DNA of 64,000 nucleotides from an uncultured Pseudomonadales bacterium. GTDB lineage: Bacteria; Pseudomonadota; Gammaproteobacteria; Pseudomonadales; Porticoccaceae. Positions 40,323 through 48,058 of the stretch are shown piece after piece. A program made the translations under genes and the position numbers. A model generated the notes under the pieces. It was not told where the DNA came from. It saw only the letters and a list, made by a program, of their open reading frames with translations, and ran no database searches. The stretch spans positions 186,001 to 250,000 of the forward strand of contig CALSSA010000006.1 of the NCBI GenBank assembly GCA_943788875.1, written 5' to 3'. Within the stretch, counting starts at the first letter, position 1. Every line of letters starts with the position of its first letter.

Positions 40323-41741
40323 ATGAGCAAGTCCGACAAAAAAGCGCCTGCCGACAAAACCAACCAAGCCTGGGGCGGCCGTTTTAATGAGCCCGTCGAT
40401 GCCTTTGTCGCTCGATTTACTGCATCAGTTGGTTTTGACCACAGGCTGGCACAGCAAGATATTCAGGGCTCAATGGCCCATGCAAAAATGCTTACCAATG
40501 CCGGAATACTAACGCCGCAAGAGCTAGACCTTATCAGTACGGGTTTACAGCAGATCGCTGCAGAAATTGATGCCGGAACCTTTGATTGGTCCATTGCTCT
40601 GGAAGATGTGCATATGAACATTGAGGCTGCACTGACAGAGCGCATTGGTATTGTGGGCAAAAAATTACATACCGGACGATCAAGAAATGATCAGGTAGCC
40701 ACAGATATCCGTCTCTGGTTGCGAGACCAGATAGACGTGATCAAACCAATGTTTGCCAAACTGCAAGAAGGCCTGATTACGCTTGCCGCCGCGGAAGCAG
40801 ACACTATTATGCCTGGATTTACCCACCTTCAGACTGCCCAGCCTGTGACCTTTGGTCATCATTTATTGGCCTGGAACGAAATGCTGGAAAGGGATTACGG
40901 CCGCCTGCTGGACTGCCGCGCCAGACTCAATCAGAGCCCATTGGGTGCCGCAGCCTTGGCAGGAACAACCTACCCGATCAATCGCGAATTTACTGCCTCT
41001 GAGCTAGGCTTCAACAAGCCTACAGAAAACTCTCTGGATTCAGTTAGCGATCGTGATTTCGCCATAGAATTCTGCGCCTTTGCCAGCATACTGATGACCC
41101 ATATGTCGCGTATGTCGGAAGAGCTGGTGCTGTGGACCTCGGCTCAGTTTCAGTTTATTAATCTGCCTGACCGCTTCTGTACCGGCTCATCCATTATGCC
41201 GCAGAAGAAAAATCCCGATGTGCCAGAACTGGTGCGTGGCAAGACCGGCCGCGTAAATGGCTACCTTATTGCGCTGTTAACATTGATGAAATCTCAGCCT
41301 CTGGCCTACAACAAGGACAATCAAGAAGACAAAGAGCCGCTATTTGATACTGTTGATACAGTCAGCGACTGCCTGCGCGCCTTTGGCGATATGATCCCTG
41401 CGATTGAGTCTAACAAAGCTTCTATGCATGAAGCTGCCCGCCGCGGATTCTCTACGGCGACAGATCTGGCAGACTATCTGGTGGGCAAAGGTATTGCCTT
41501 CCGTGACTCCCATGAAATTGTCGGCAAGTCAGTGGCCTATGGCGTCGCTGAAAACAAAGACCTGTCAGAGATGAGCCTTGAAGAGCTGCAGCAGTTCTCT
41601 GTGCAAATCACTGAAGATGTATTTGATGTACTGACCTTGGAGGGCTCTGTTGCCGCACGCAACCATATTGGCGGCACTGCGCCCGATCAGGTCAGAGCTG
41701 CTGCTGACCGGGCTCTGCAGCTGGTTAGAAGTCGAAGCTAA
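40323..41741 (+). CDS. argH: Argininosuccinate lyase
   Basis: ArgH cleaves argininosuccinate to arginine and fumarate. The 472-residue protein starts with a short basic extension, then [58 protein letters not shown] and the fumarase-superfamily signature [12 protein letters not shown]. It is divergent from the algR-like gene, and its 3' end overlaps convergent cyaY by 17 bases. Confidence 0.97.
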   Translation: MSKSDKKAPADKTNQAWGGRFNEPVDAFVARFTASVGFDHRLAQQDIQGSMAHAKMLTNAGILTPQELDLISTGLQQIAAEIDAGTFDWSIALEDVHMNIEAALTERIGIVGKKLHTGRSRNDQVATDIRLWLRDQIDVIKPMFAKLQEGLITLAAAEADTIMPGFTHLQTAQPVTFGHHLLAWNEMLERDYGRLLDCRARLNQSPLGAAALAGTTYPINREFTASELGFNKPTENSLDSVSDRDFAIEFCAFASILMTHMSRMSEELVLWTSAQFQFINLPDRFCTGSSIMPQKKNPDVPELVRGKTGRVNGYLIALLTLMKSQPLAYNKDNQEDKEPLFDTVDTVSDCLRAFGDMIPAIESNKASMHEAARRGFSTATDLADYLVGKGIAFRDSHEIVGKSVAYGVAENKDLSEMSLEELQQFSVQITEDVFDVLTLEGSVAARNHIGGTAPDQVRAAADRALQLVRSRS

Positions 41742-42069
41742 CCAGCTCGCCGGATTGCACAGTACAGGCCTCGGCAAGCATGCTGGATAGTAGCTCGGTA
41801 GTTACTGTATTGCGCCAGGCCAGATCTCCCGTTGCCGAGCCATCCTCCGCCTGCAAGCGAAAGTGAAAGCCTCCGGAACGGGCGGCCAACCATATTTCAC
41901 CCATGGCGGGCTGGCGTGACAGTATTATTTGTGAGCCATTGGCCTCACAGGTAATCGTCAGCATTCCGGCGCTGTTTTCGTAATCTAAATCTGCACTACT
42001 ATCGTCAATGCTGTCTTCTATTGAGAACATCAAGTCATCAACGATCTGGGTAAACTCTGCTTCATTCAT
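41725..42069 (-). CDS. cyaY: Frataxin-like iron protein CyaY
   Basis: CyaY binds iron and modulates IscS during Fe-S cluster assembly. I start it at ATG 42069 (114 aa). The open frame continues to 42159, but the 30 extra residues lack family similarity and would cross the divergent promoter. The acidic first helix is visible ([23 protein letters not shown]), followed by beta strands with [34 protein letters not shown]. It is divergent from lptM, the common arrangement in gammaproteobacteria. Confidence 0.93.
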   Translation of the reverse strand: MNEAEFTQIVDDLMFSIEDSIDDSSADLDYENSAGMLTITCEANGSQIILSRQPAMGEIWLAARSGGFHFRLQAEDGSATGDLAWRNTVTTELLSSMLAEACTVQSGELVSFDF

Positions 42070-42160
42070 CGTCTGGCTTCCAAATATAATGGGTGCAGTA
42101 TAATTGTTTGGTCGTGATCTGCCAGTACCGCTATACTTAGACCTTTTGCGGTGGTCCATT
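42070..42160. promoter_or_regulatory. Divergent promoter region cyaY / lptM-lysA
   Basis: Two perfect TATAAT hexamers are present on the plus strand at 42085-42090 and 42099-42104. The reverse strand over the second also reads TATACT (42097-42102), so initiation in both directions is plausible. No clear operator was seen. Confidence 0.4.
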
Positions 42161-42295
42161 ATGCTTCGCCAACTTACTCAAGTCTTTTTAACTGCAGTGC
42201 TGCTCGGCGGCCTTATCGGCTGCGGCAATACAGGTGATTTGTATCTCCCGCAGGACGACACTGCTACTCAACAATCAAATACAGAATCTCAGTAA
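42161..42295 (+). CDS. lptM: LptM (YifL-like) small lipoprotein
   Basis: LptM binds the LptD-LptE LPS translocon in the outer membrane and helps its oxidative maturation. The 44-residue protein starts at ATG 42161 with a signal ending in lipobox LIGC. It then has the family sequence GNTGDLYLPQ, equivalent to GLKGPLYFP in E. coli, and a short polar tail. An upstream in-frame start at 42104 lies in the promoter region and would spoil the signal. It is three bases from lysA. Confidence 0.88.
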   Translation: MLRQLTQVFLTAVLLGGLIGCGNTGDLYLPQDDTATQQSNTESQ

Positions 42296-42298
42296 ATT

Positions 42299-43558
42299 AT
42301 GCACAGCTCAGTTACCAGAAACAATCAGAGCCTTTTTATGGAAGGCGTGGCACTAAATGATATAGCCGATCAATTTGGTACCCCCTGCTATGTCTATAGC
42401 AAAGACGCGCTCAGCCAGAACTTTATGGCCTACAAAAATGCCCTTGGGGATAGGGATCATTTAATCTGCTACGCAGTGAAATCAAACTCTAATATTGCTG
42501 TGCTGCAAACTCTGGCCAAGCTTGGTGCCGGCTTTGATATTGTCTCTGTTGGCGAGTTGGAGAGAGTACTGATAGCTGGCGGTGATCCGAGCAAAGTCGT
42601 TTTTTCAGGGGTCGCCAAAACCGCTGAGGAAATGCGTCGTGCTCTGCAACTGGGTATCCATTGCTTCAATGTGGAGTCAGAGGCTGAGCTTGAATTATTA
42701 AATACTACTGCCGGTGAACAAAACCTGATTGCCCCAGTATCCATGCGAGTCAATCCAGATGTTGATGCCAAGACCCATGCCTACATCTCAACCGGGTTAA
42801 AAGAAAATAAATTCGGTATTGATATTAATCTAGCACCAGAGATCTATAAGCGCGCCGCACAGATGGACAATATCAATCTGGTGGGTGTGGATTACCATAT
42901 TGGCTCCCAGCTAACCGATATTAAACCTTTTATCGATGCCATGGATCGTCTGCTGCTGCTGGTTGATCAGCTCAATGATGCTGGTGTCCAGCTGAAGCAT
43001 ATTGATATTGGCGGCGGTCTGGGTGTGCGCTATAAGAACGAAAACGCCCCATCAGTTGCAGACTATATGGCTGAACTATTGCCTCTCCTTGAGGGCAGAC
43101 ATGAGACTCTGGTCATGGAGCCAGGTCGCTCAGTGACCGCTAATGCAGGTGTACTGCTAATGCAGGTGCAATTTATTAAAAGCAATGGCGACAAAAATTT
43201 CGCCATTGTCGATACAGCGATGAACGATATGTTACGCCCAGCGCTGTATCAGGCTTGGATGGATATTCAGCCGCTGGAACTTAACTCTTCAGCAGAAGAA
43301 AAGCCCTATGATGTTGTGGGCCCTGTCTGTGAGACCGGCGATTTTCTGGCTAAAGACCGATCCATGGCCATTACCGCTGGCGACCGGCTCTGCCTGCTTT
43401 CTGCCGGTGCCTACGGCTTTGTTATGAGCTCCAACTATAATAGTCGTACCAGGGCGGCAGAAATTATGGTGGATGGCGATCAGGCCTATGTGGTTCGCGC
43501 TCGCGAGACCATTGCCGATCTGACTCGGGGCGAAAAGCTTTTGCCCGAAAGTGACTAG
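42299..43558 (+). CDS. lysA: Diaminopimelate decarboxylase
   Basis: LysA decarboxylates meso-diaminopimelate to lysine with PLP. The 419-residue protein has the PLP lysine in CYAVKSNSN, the glycine-rich phosphate loop DIGGGLG, and EPGRSVTANAG. The active-site CETGDFLAKDR also contributes the substrate-contacting cysteine of the partner subunit. It is in the usual lptM-lysA-dapF cluster and probably co-transcribed. Confidence 0.97.
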   Translation: MHSSVTRNNQSLFMEGVALNDIADQFGTPCYVYSKDALSQNFMAYKNALGDRDHLICYAVKSNSNIAVLQTLAKLGAGFDIVSVGELERVLIAGGDPSKVVFSGVAKTAEEMRRALQLGIHCFNVESEAELELLNTTAGEQNLIAPVSMRVNPDVDAKTHAYISTGLKENKFGIDINLAPEIYKRAAQMDNINLVGVDYHIGSQLTDIKPFIDAMDRLLLLVDQLNDAGVQLKHIDIGGGLGVRYKNENAPSVADYMAELLPLLEGRHETLVMEPGRSVTANAGVLLMQVQFIKSNGDKNFAIVDTAMNDMLRPALYQAWMDIQPLELNSSAEEKPYDVVGPVCETGDFLAKDRSMAITAGDRLCLLSAGAYGFVMSSNYNSRTRAAEIMVDGDQAYVVRARETIADLTRGEKLLPESD

Positions 43559-43567
43559 GTTCACCAT

Positions 43568-44398
43568 ATGTTGATGAAATTCACCAAAATGCATGGCTTA
43601 GGCAACGACTTCGTTGTGATTGATGCCGTGACTCAAAATGTTCATGTCACCGGGTCGATGGTTCGACGCCTGGCCAACCGCACTTTGGGCATTGGCTGTG
43701 ATCAAGTATTGGTTATCGAAGCACCAACAGAGACAGATATAGATTTCAACTATCGCATTTTTAATCAGGATGGCGGCGAAGTTGAGCAATGTGGCAATGG
43801 GGCTCGATGCCTGGCTCGCTATGTCTATGATCGCCAGTTAACCGGCAAAAATCCGATTCTGGTCAAAACCAAAAATCGCGTCATGGCACTGCATCTGGAA
43901 GACAACAAGTCAGTCAGGGTAGATATGGGTATCCCGCAACTGGATCCAGCCCAGATTCCCTTTCAAACTGAGCAGCCAGCTGCTCTTTATGAAATTGAAG
44001 TAGCCGATGAACGTCATCACATCGCTGCCGTGTCGATGGGCAATCCCCATGCAGTGCTGCAGGTCCTCGATGTGACCACTGCGCCAGTAGAAACGCTGGG
44101 CCCCATATTGGAATGCCATTCTAGGTTCCCCAGCCGAGTGAATGTGGGCTTTATGCAAATTGTCGATCGCAGTACTATCAAATTGCGAGTGTTTGAACGT
44201 GGTGTCGGTGAAACTCAGGCCTGCGGCTCCGGGGCCTGTGCCGCAGCAGTAGCAGCTATACAGCAGGAACTGGTAGACTCTCCAGTAACGGTTCAGCTCA
44301 CTGGCGGTGACTTGAATATCCAATGGCAGGGGGTAGATGAACCTCTATTAATGACTGGACCAACAGCCAGTGTTTTTCATGGGCGAGTACGAATATGA
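43568..44398 (+). CDS. dapF: Diaminopimelate epimerase
   Basis: DapF interconverts LL- and meso-diaminopimelate with two cysteines. The 276-residue protein has KMHGLGNDFVVID, the first catalytic cysteine in EQCGNGARCLARY and the second in ACGSGACAAAVAA. ATG 43568 is used; a second ATG two codons later is equally possible. The stop overlaps the DUF484 gene by 4 bases. Confidence 0.97.
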   Translation: MLMKFTKMHGLGNDFVVIDAVTQNVHVTGSMVRRLANRTLGIGCDQVLVIEAPTETDIDFNYRIFNQDGGEVEQCGNGARCLARYVYDRQLTGKNPILVKTKNRVMALHLEDNKSVRVDMGIPQLDPAQIPFQTEQPAALYEIEVADERHHIAAVSMGNPHAVLQVLDVTTAPVETLGPILECHSRFPSRVNVGFMQIVDRSTIKLRVFERGVGETQACGSGACAAAVAAIQQELVDSPVTVQLTGGDLNIQWQGVDEPLLMTGPTASVFHGRVRI

Positions 44399-45075
44399 GC
44401 GAAGAACAGCAGATTGATTCCAAGGAAGAGACCGTACGGGAGTTTCTTAACGAGAACCCAGATTTTCTGAACGACAATCCAGATATTCTGGAAATGCTCG
44501 AACTGCCTCACCATACCGGCAGTGCCATCAGCTTGGTGGAACGTCAGGTCGGTGTTATGCGCGACCGCAATAAAGAAATGCGTGGCCGCCTCGACAATAT
44601 GCTGGCAACAGCCCATGACAATGATCTGCTGTTTGAAAAAACCAAACGCCTGGTACTGAATTTACTGGAAGCCAAAAATCTGCCCGCTATGGTAGAAACC
44701 CTTTATGACAGCCTTGGCAAAGATTTTTCCATTAGCTATTACAGCCTGATATTGCTTGGCGATAAGACAGAATTGCCAAAAACGATGGCTCGGGTTGCCA
44801 GTGTTGAAAAAGCCAATGAACAGGTTAATACATTGCTCAGCTCAAACCGAGCGGTCTGTGGTGTATTACGAGAGGAAGAAATGACCTTTCTGTTTGGCGA
44901 AAAGGGCCTGCAGGTTGGTTCTGTAGCCGCTGTACCCCTTCGCTACAACAATCTCTACGGCATTCTCGCCGTGGGTAATGCTGACCCTAACTTCTACAAA
45001 AGCAGCATGGGGACTTTGTTTTTAAGCTACATCGCTGAAGTATTGAACCGGATTCTGCCTGCGCATCTGAAATAA
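44395..45075 (+). CDS. DUF484 family protein (GAF-like)
   Basis: This 226-residue protein belongs to the DUF484 family, which is conserved between dapF and xerC in many gammaproteobacteria. The N-terminus has EETVREFLNENPDFLNDNPDILEML and SLVERQVGVMRDRNKEMRGRL, a helix leading into a GAF-like domain at about 80-222 (SVAAVPLRYNNLYGILAVGNAD). No ligand or function is established. In this window it is the last gene of the unit: xerC and the HAD gene that usually follow are missing, and rnr comes next on the other strand. Confidence 0.88.
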   Translation: MSEEQQIDSKEETVREFLNENPDFLNDNPDILEMLELPHHTGSAISLVERQVGVMRDRNKEMRGRLDNMLATAHDNDLLFEKTKRLVLNLLEAKNLPAMVETLYDSLGKDFSISYYSLILLGDKTELPKTMARVASVEKANEQVNTLLSSNRAVCGVLREEEMTFLFGEKGLQVGSVAAVPLRYNNLYGILAVGNADPNFYKSSMGTLFLSYIAEVLNRILPAHLK

Positions 45076-45090
45076 AACCGCAGACATAAG

Positions 45091-47550
45091 TTAACGGCCT
45101 GACGGACGCTTCTTCTTAGCAGCCACAGACGATTTCTTTTTGCCTCCCGCCTGACCCCGTTTGGAGGCTGGTTTGCCTTTGGATGTTCTCTTTTTTGCCC
45201 CTGACTTACCGCGACTCTTACGTTTTTTCTCATGCTCAGAGGCCATTTCTGATGCTTTGGCTGAGACTTTAACCTTCCTGCCAGGTTTAGTACCTGTATC
45301 GATAACTTTACTTGGAGAGTTATCCGCTAACTCAAAATCAATTTTGCGCTCTTCTAAATTAACCCGCACCACTTTGACTTGAAGTTTCTGACCCAAACGG
45401 AATATTCGCCCAGTGCGCTCCCCCACCATTCGGTGATGAGACGCTTCGTGATAATAATAATCTTTGGGTAGCCCGGTGACGTGAATCAATCCCTCGACAT
45501 AGAGTTCATCAAGCATCACAAATAGTCCAAACCCAGTGACGGCACTGACTACACCGGCATACTGCTCGCCAACGTGATCCATCAGATATTCGCATTTTAA
45601 CCAGTTGACCACATCTCTTGTAGCCTCATCAGCGCGGCGCTCAGTGACTGATAAATGCTCACCGACTTCAGACAAACCGCCCAACTCATAGGGATAGATT
45701 GCCTGCGTCTCAAGCACATCTGCACCCTCGACACGACGCACACCAGATACCTTTTTCTTGCTTCTAATCAGACTGCGAATCGCTCTATGTACCAGCAGAT
45801 CGGCATAACGTCGAATAGGTGAGGTAAAGTGGCTATAGGCCTCAAAGGCCAGACCAAAATGACCCAAATTCTCAGGCTGATACATAGCCTGACTCATTGA
45901 GCGCAACATAACTGACTGAATCACTGCAGCATCATCACGACCTTTGACCGCGCGCAATACGCGCTGATAGTCCTCAGGCTGCGGATCATCACCACCACCG
46001 AGTCCAATTCCGAGTTCTCCTAGAAAATCTCGTACCGAAGCGAGGCGCTCCTCACTGGGCCCTTCATGCACACGATAGAGCGCAGGAAGTTTAGCTTTCT
46101 CAAGAAATTCAGCCGAACAGACGTTGGCGCACAGCATACATTCTTCAATCAGGCGGTGAGCTTCGGTGCGGTCCACTGGAATAATCTGACTTATCTTGCG
46201 CTGACTATCAAACAGAATACGGGTTTCCTGACTGTCAAAGTCAATAGCACCGCGCTTGGCTCTGCGTTTGTGCAATACTTTGTACAGATCGTGCAGTGCA
46301 TCCACCTGAGGCAGTATTGCAGCAAACTGTTTGCGCACACCGGAAGACTCCTGCTGACTCTTTTCAGCAAGAATATGAGCCACCTGGGTGTAGGTCATTC
46401 TGGCATGAGAGTGCATTACTGCTTCGTAAAACTGGTAGCGTCCAATTTCCCCTTCAGGACTAATCTGCATTTCACAGACCATGCACAGCCGATCTTCAGC
46501 TGGATTCAACGAACAGAGCCCATTGGATAATTTTTCCGGCAGCATCGGCACTACATGATTGGGGAAATATACCGAATTGCCGCGCTGGAATGCCTCTTTA
46601 TCCAGAGCCGAACCTACAGTGACATAATGAGAAACATCTGCAATCGCCACTATTAATCGCCAGCCACCGCGCGCTTTCGGTTCACAATAGACAGCATCAT
46701 CAAAGTCTCGGGCATCCTCTCCATCAATGGTGATTAGCGGGGTATCTCTCAGATCGACACGCAGATCTTTGTCTTGAACCTGGTCGGGAATAGCCGCCGT
46801 TTCAACCATCACTTCATCATTCCACTGATATGGAATGCCATAGTTGCGGATCGACATATCGATCTCTAGACCAGGATCAAGATGCTCACCCAGTACCTCG
46901 GCAATATGCCCCATTGGCAGACTATTTCTAGAGGGGGGCTCAACAATATTGACCACCACAATCTGGCCAGACTTAGCCTCCAGCAGTCGATCTGCAGGAA
47001 TCAAAATATCCTGACTGATACGGGGGTTGTCCGGGCGTACAAAACTAATACCACTTTCGAGAAAATAACGCCCAACTAGTTGTGTGGTCTTACGCTCAAC
47101 CACATCAACAAGACTTCCGTCGGGACGCCCACGTCTATCCCAACCGGCAATCCTCACCAACACGATATCGCCATCAAAGACACGACGCATCTGGGCGCTG
47201 GAGAGATAAATATCTTGGCCATCGCTCTGCAAAGGTGAGACAAAACCAAAGCCCTCTGGGTGGCCAATCACTCGACCTTTAACCAGGTTGAGCTTGTCTA
47301 AAGTGCCGTAGCCACCGCGCCGGTTGCGAGCCACCTGCCCATCTCGCTCCATTGCCCTAAGACGCCGGCGCATTGCCTCGATTTGCTCATCATCATTGAG
47401 ATTCAGTGCCACACAAATCTCTTCATGGGTCACAGGCCCAACACTTTCACTCAAATAATCGAGCACAAACTCACGGCTGGGAACAGGCCGCTGATAATTA
47501 GCGGCTTCGCGACTGGCAAATGGATCTGATGACTTGGACTTTTTAGACAT
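45091..47550 (-). CDS. rnr: Ribonuclease R
   Basis: RNase R is a processive 3'-to-5' exoribonuclease that degrades structured RNA and acts with tmRNA. The 819-residue protein has an N-terminal winged-helix part (about 20-85), cold-shock domains (GYGTLDKLNLVKGRVIGHPEGFGFV) and the RNB catalytic domain (TIDGEDARDFDDAVYCE with the metal-binding aspartates, SHFTSPIRRYADLLVHRAI). An S1 domain (YAGVVSAVTGFGLFVMLDELYVEGLIHV) precedes a Lys-rich tail (about 755-819). The length is as in E. coli (813). It is transcribed after the intergenic RNA candidate but separated from it by a terminator. Confidence 0.96.
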   Translation of the reverse strand: MSKKSKSSDPFASREAANYQRPVPSREFVLDYLSESVGPVTHEEICVALNLNDDEQIEAMRRRLRAMERDGQVARNRRGGYGTLDKLNLVKGRVIGHPEGFGFVSPLQSDGQDIYLSSAQMRRVFDGDIVLVRIAGWDRRGRPDGSLVDVVERKTTQLVGRYFLESGISFVRPDNPRISQDILIPADRLLEAKSGQIVVVNIVEPPSRNSLPMGHIAEVLGEHLDPGLEIDMSIRNYGIPYQWNDEVMVETAAIPDQVQDKDLRVDLRDTPLITIDGEDARDFDDAVYCEPKARGGWRLIVAIADVSHYVTVGSALDKEAFQRGNSVYFPNHVVPMLPEKLSNGLCSLNPAEDRLCMVCEMQISPEGEIGRYQFYEAVMHSHARMTYTQVAHILAEKSQQESSGVRKQFAAILPQVDALHDLYKVLHKRRAKRGAIDFDSQETRILFDSQRKISQIIPVDRTEAHRLIEECMLCANVCSAEFLEKAKLPALYRVHEGPSEERLASVRDFLGELGIGLGGGDDPQPEDYQRVLRAVKGRDDAAVIQSVMLRSMSQAMYQPENLGHFGLAFEAYSHFTSPIRRYADLLVHRAIRSLIRSKKKVSGVRRVEGADVLETQAIYPYELGGLSEVGEHLSVTERRADEATRDVVNWLKCEYLMDHVGEQYAGVVSAVTGFGLFVMLDELYVEGLIHVTGLPKDYYYHEASHHRMVGERTGRIFRLGQKLQVKVVRVNLEERKIDFELADNSPSKVIDTGTKPGRKVKVSAKASEMASEHEKKRKSRGKSGAKKRTSKGKPASKRGQAGGKKKSSVAAKKKRPSGR

Positions 47551-47672
47551 ATTTTCTAGGGAGGCTATTGCTTTGCCACAGTCTATGGCCTAACAAGGCG
47601 CGAGTACAACTAATTATCACTGGCACAGCTGGCCGGACAGAGTTTTTACCAGATCCCATAAATATCGCCCAT

Positions 47673-47699
47673 AAAAAAAGCCTCGAATAATCGAGGCTT
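47673..47699 (-). terminator. Intrinsic terminator of the GGA-rich RNA
   Basis: A perfect 9-bp stem (AAGCCTCGA / TCGAGGCTT, 47678-47699) with a four-base loop is followed on the minus strand by a run of seven T (plus-strand A at 47673-47679). It lies 123 bases upstream of the rnr start, so it separates the RNA from rnr. Confidence 0.88.
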
Positions 47700-47893
47700 A
47701 GGATTGCTTGGGGTCACTGCATTAAATCTAAGATTGACTCGCGCCGTCCGTGGCGCACGACTTCCAAGTCGTCTATACTGCACAACTGGTAGCAAACGAA
47801 ATCTAACAACTGATGTACCGAGCGTCCATCCTTTGTAGTCAACTCCCTGTCGACTGTGCTCTGCAAACATCCTGTTTATCAGTGTTACTTTCT
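47673..47893 (-). ncRNA. Candidate Csr/Rsm-family regulatory RNA (GGA-rich, CsrA-sequestering)
   Basis: On the minus strand this intergenic segment carries six GGA motifs in about 220 nt, the mark of CsrB/RsmY/RsmZ RNAs that titrate CsrA/RsmA. Four sit in hairpin loops: AAACA-GGA-TGTTT at 47865-47877, which contains the CsrB-type repeat CAGGATG; GTCGAC-AGGGA-GTTGAC at 47838-47854; ACGACT-TGGA-AGTCGT at 47757-47772; and GCGCC-ACGGAC-GGCGC at 47741-47756. The other two (GGATGGA, 47825-47831) lie in a probably single-stranded linker. A -35/-10 pair lies upstream and a perfect intrinsic terminator ends it. The family assignment comes from these motifs; the start site (about 47893) is estimated from the promoter. 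A 74-codon open frame overlapping it crosses the terminator and is not credible. Confidence 0.72.
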
Positions 47894-47899
47894 TACAGC

Positions 47900-47929
47900 A
47901 GTGTAGGTCTGTGTATTTTTACCAGTAAA
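47900..47929 (-). promoter_or_regulatory. Putative sigma-70 promoter of the GGA-rich RNA
   Basis: Read on the minus strand, TTTACT (47929-47924) and TACACT (47905-47900) are separated by 18 bases, giving a start near 47893. Both hexamers match consensus at four of six positions. Confidence 0.45.
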
Positions 47930-47969
47930 GTCCCTGTTAAAGCTTCATGCCAAGGAGTCAATGCTAGGA

Positions 47970-47987
47970 TGTAAGTTACGGCATTAG
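47970..47987 (-). promoter_or_regulatory. Partial GacA/UvrY-type box upstream of the RNA
   Basis: The known activator site of csr/rsm RNA promoters is TGTAAG-N6-CTTACA. The minus strand here reads CTAATG-N6-CTTACA: one half is perfect and the other degenerate. It lies about 80-95 bases upstream of the estimated start, a sensible distance. Another isolated half-site, TGTAAG, is at 47897-47892 at the transcription start. Confidence 0.3.
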
Positions 47988-48015
47988 ATAACAGAAAGAA
48001 ATTACACTGACGAGT

Positions 48016-48040
48016 TAATACTTAAGTATTAGGTACCTAA
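48016..48040. repeat. Two overlapping perfect palindromes
   Basis: TAATACTTAAGTATTA (16 bp, 48016-48031) and TTAGGTACCTAA (12 bp, 48029-48040) are perfect palindromes that share three bases. They lie between the kinase stop and the RNA promoter. They are A/T-rich and lack a T-run, so they look more like protein-binding sites than a terminator. Confidence 0.5.
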
Positions 48041-48058
48041 GGGTTAGACAAAGCTAAG

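Noticed and set aside
42070..42159. N-terminal extension of cyaY to 42159
   Set aside because: The additional 30 residues have no frataxin similarity and would overlap the divergent promoter; ATG 42069 fits the family.
47646..47870. 74-codon open frame on the minus strand in the rnr upstream gap
   Set aside because: It runs through the GGA hairpins and past the intrinsic terminator, has no recognisable similarity and lacks a properly spaced ribosome site; the segment is better explained as a non-coding RNA.
47551..47900. tRNA-Leu gene upstream of rnr, as in Pseudomonas
   Set aside because: No T-loop GGTTCRA motif, acceptor stem or CCA end is found; the anticodon-stem-like palindrome at 47757-47772 has an even loop and belongs to the GGA-rich RNA.
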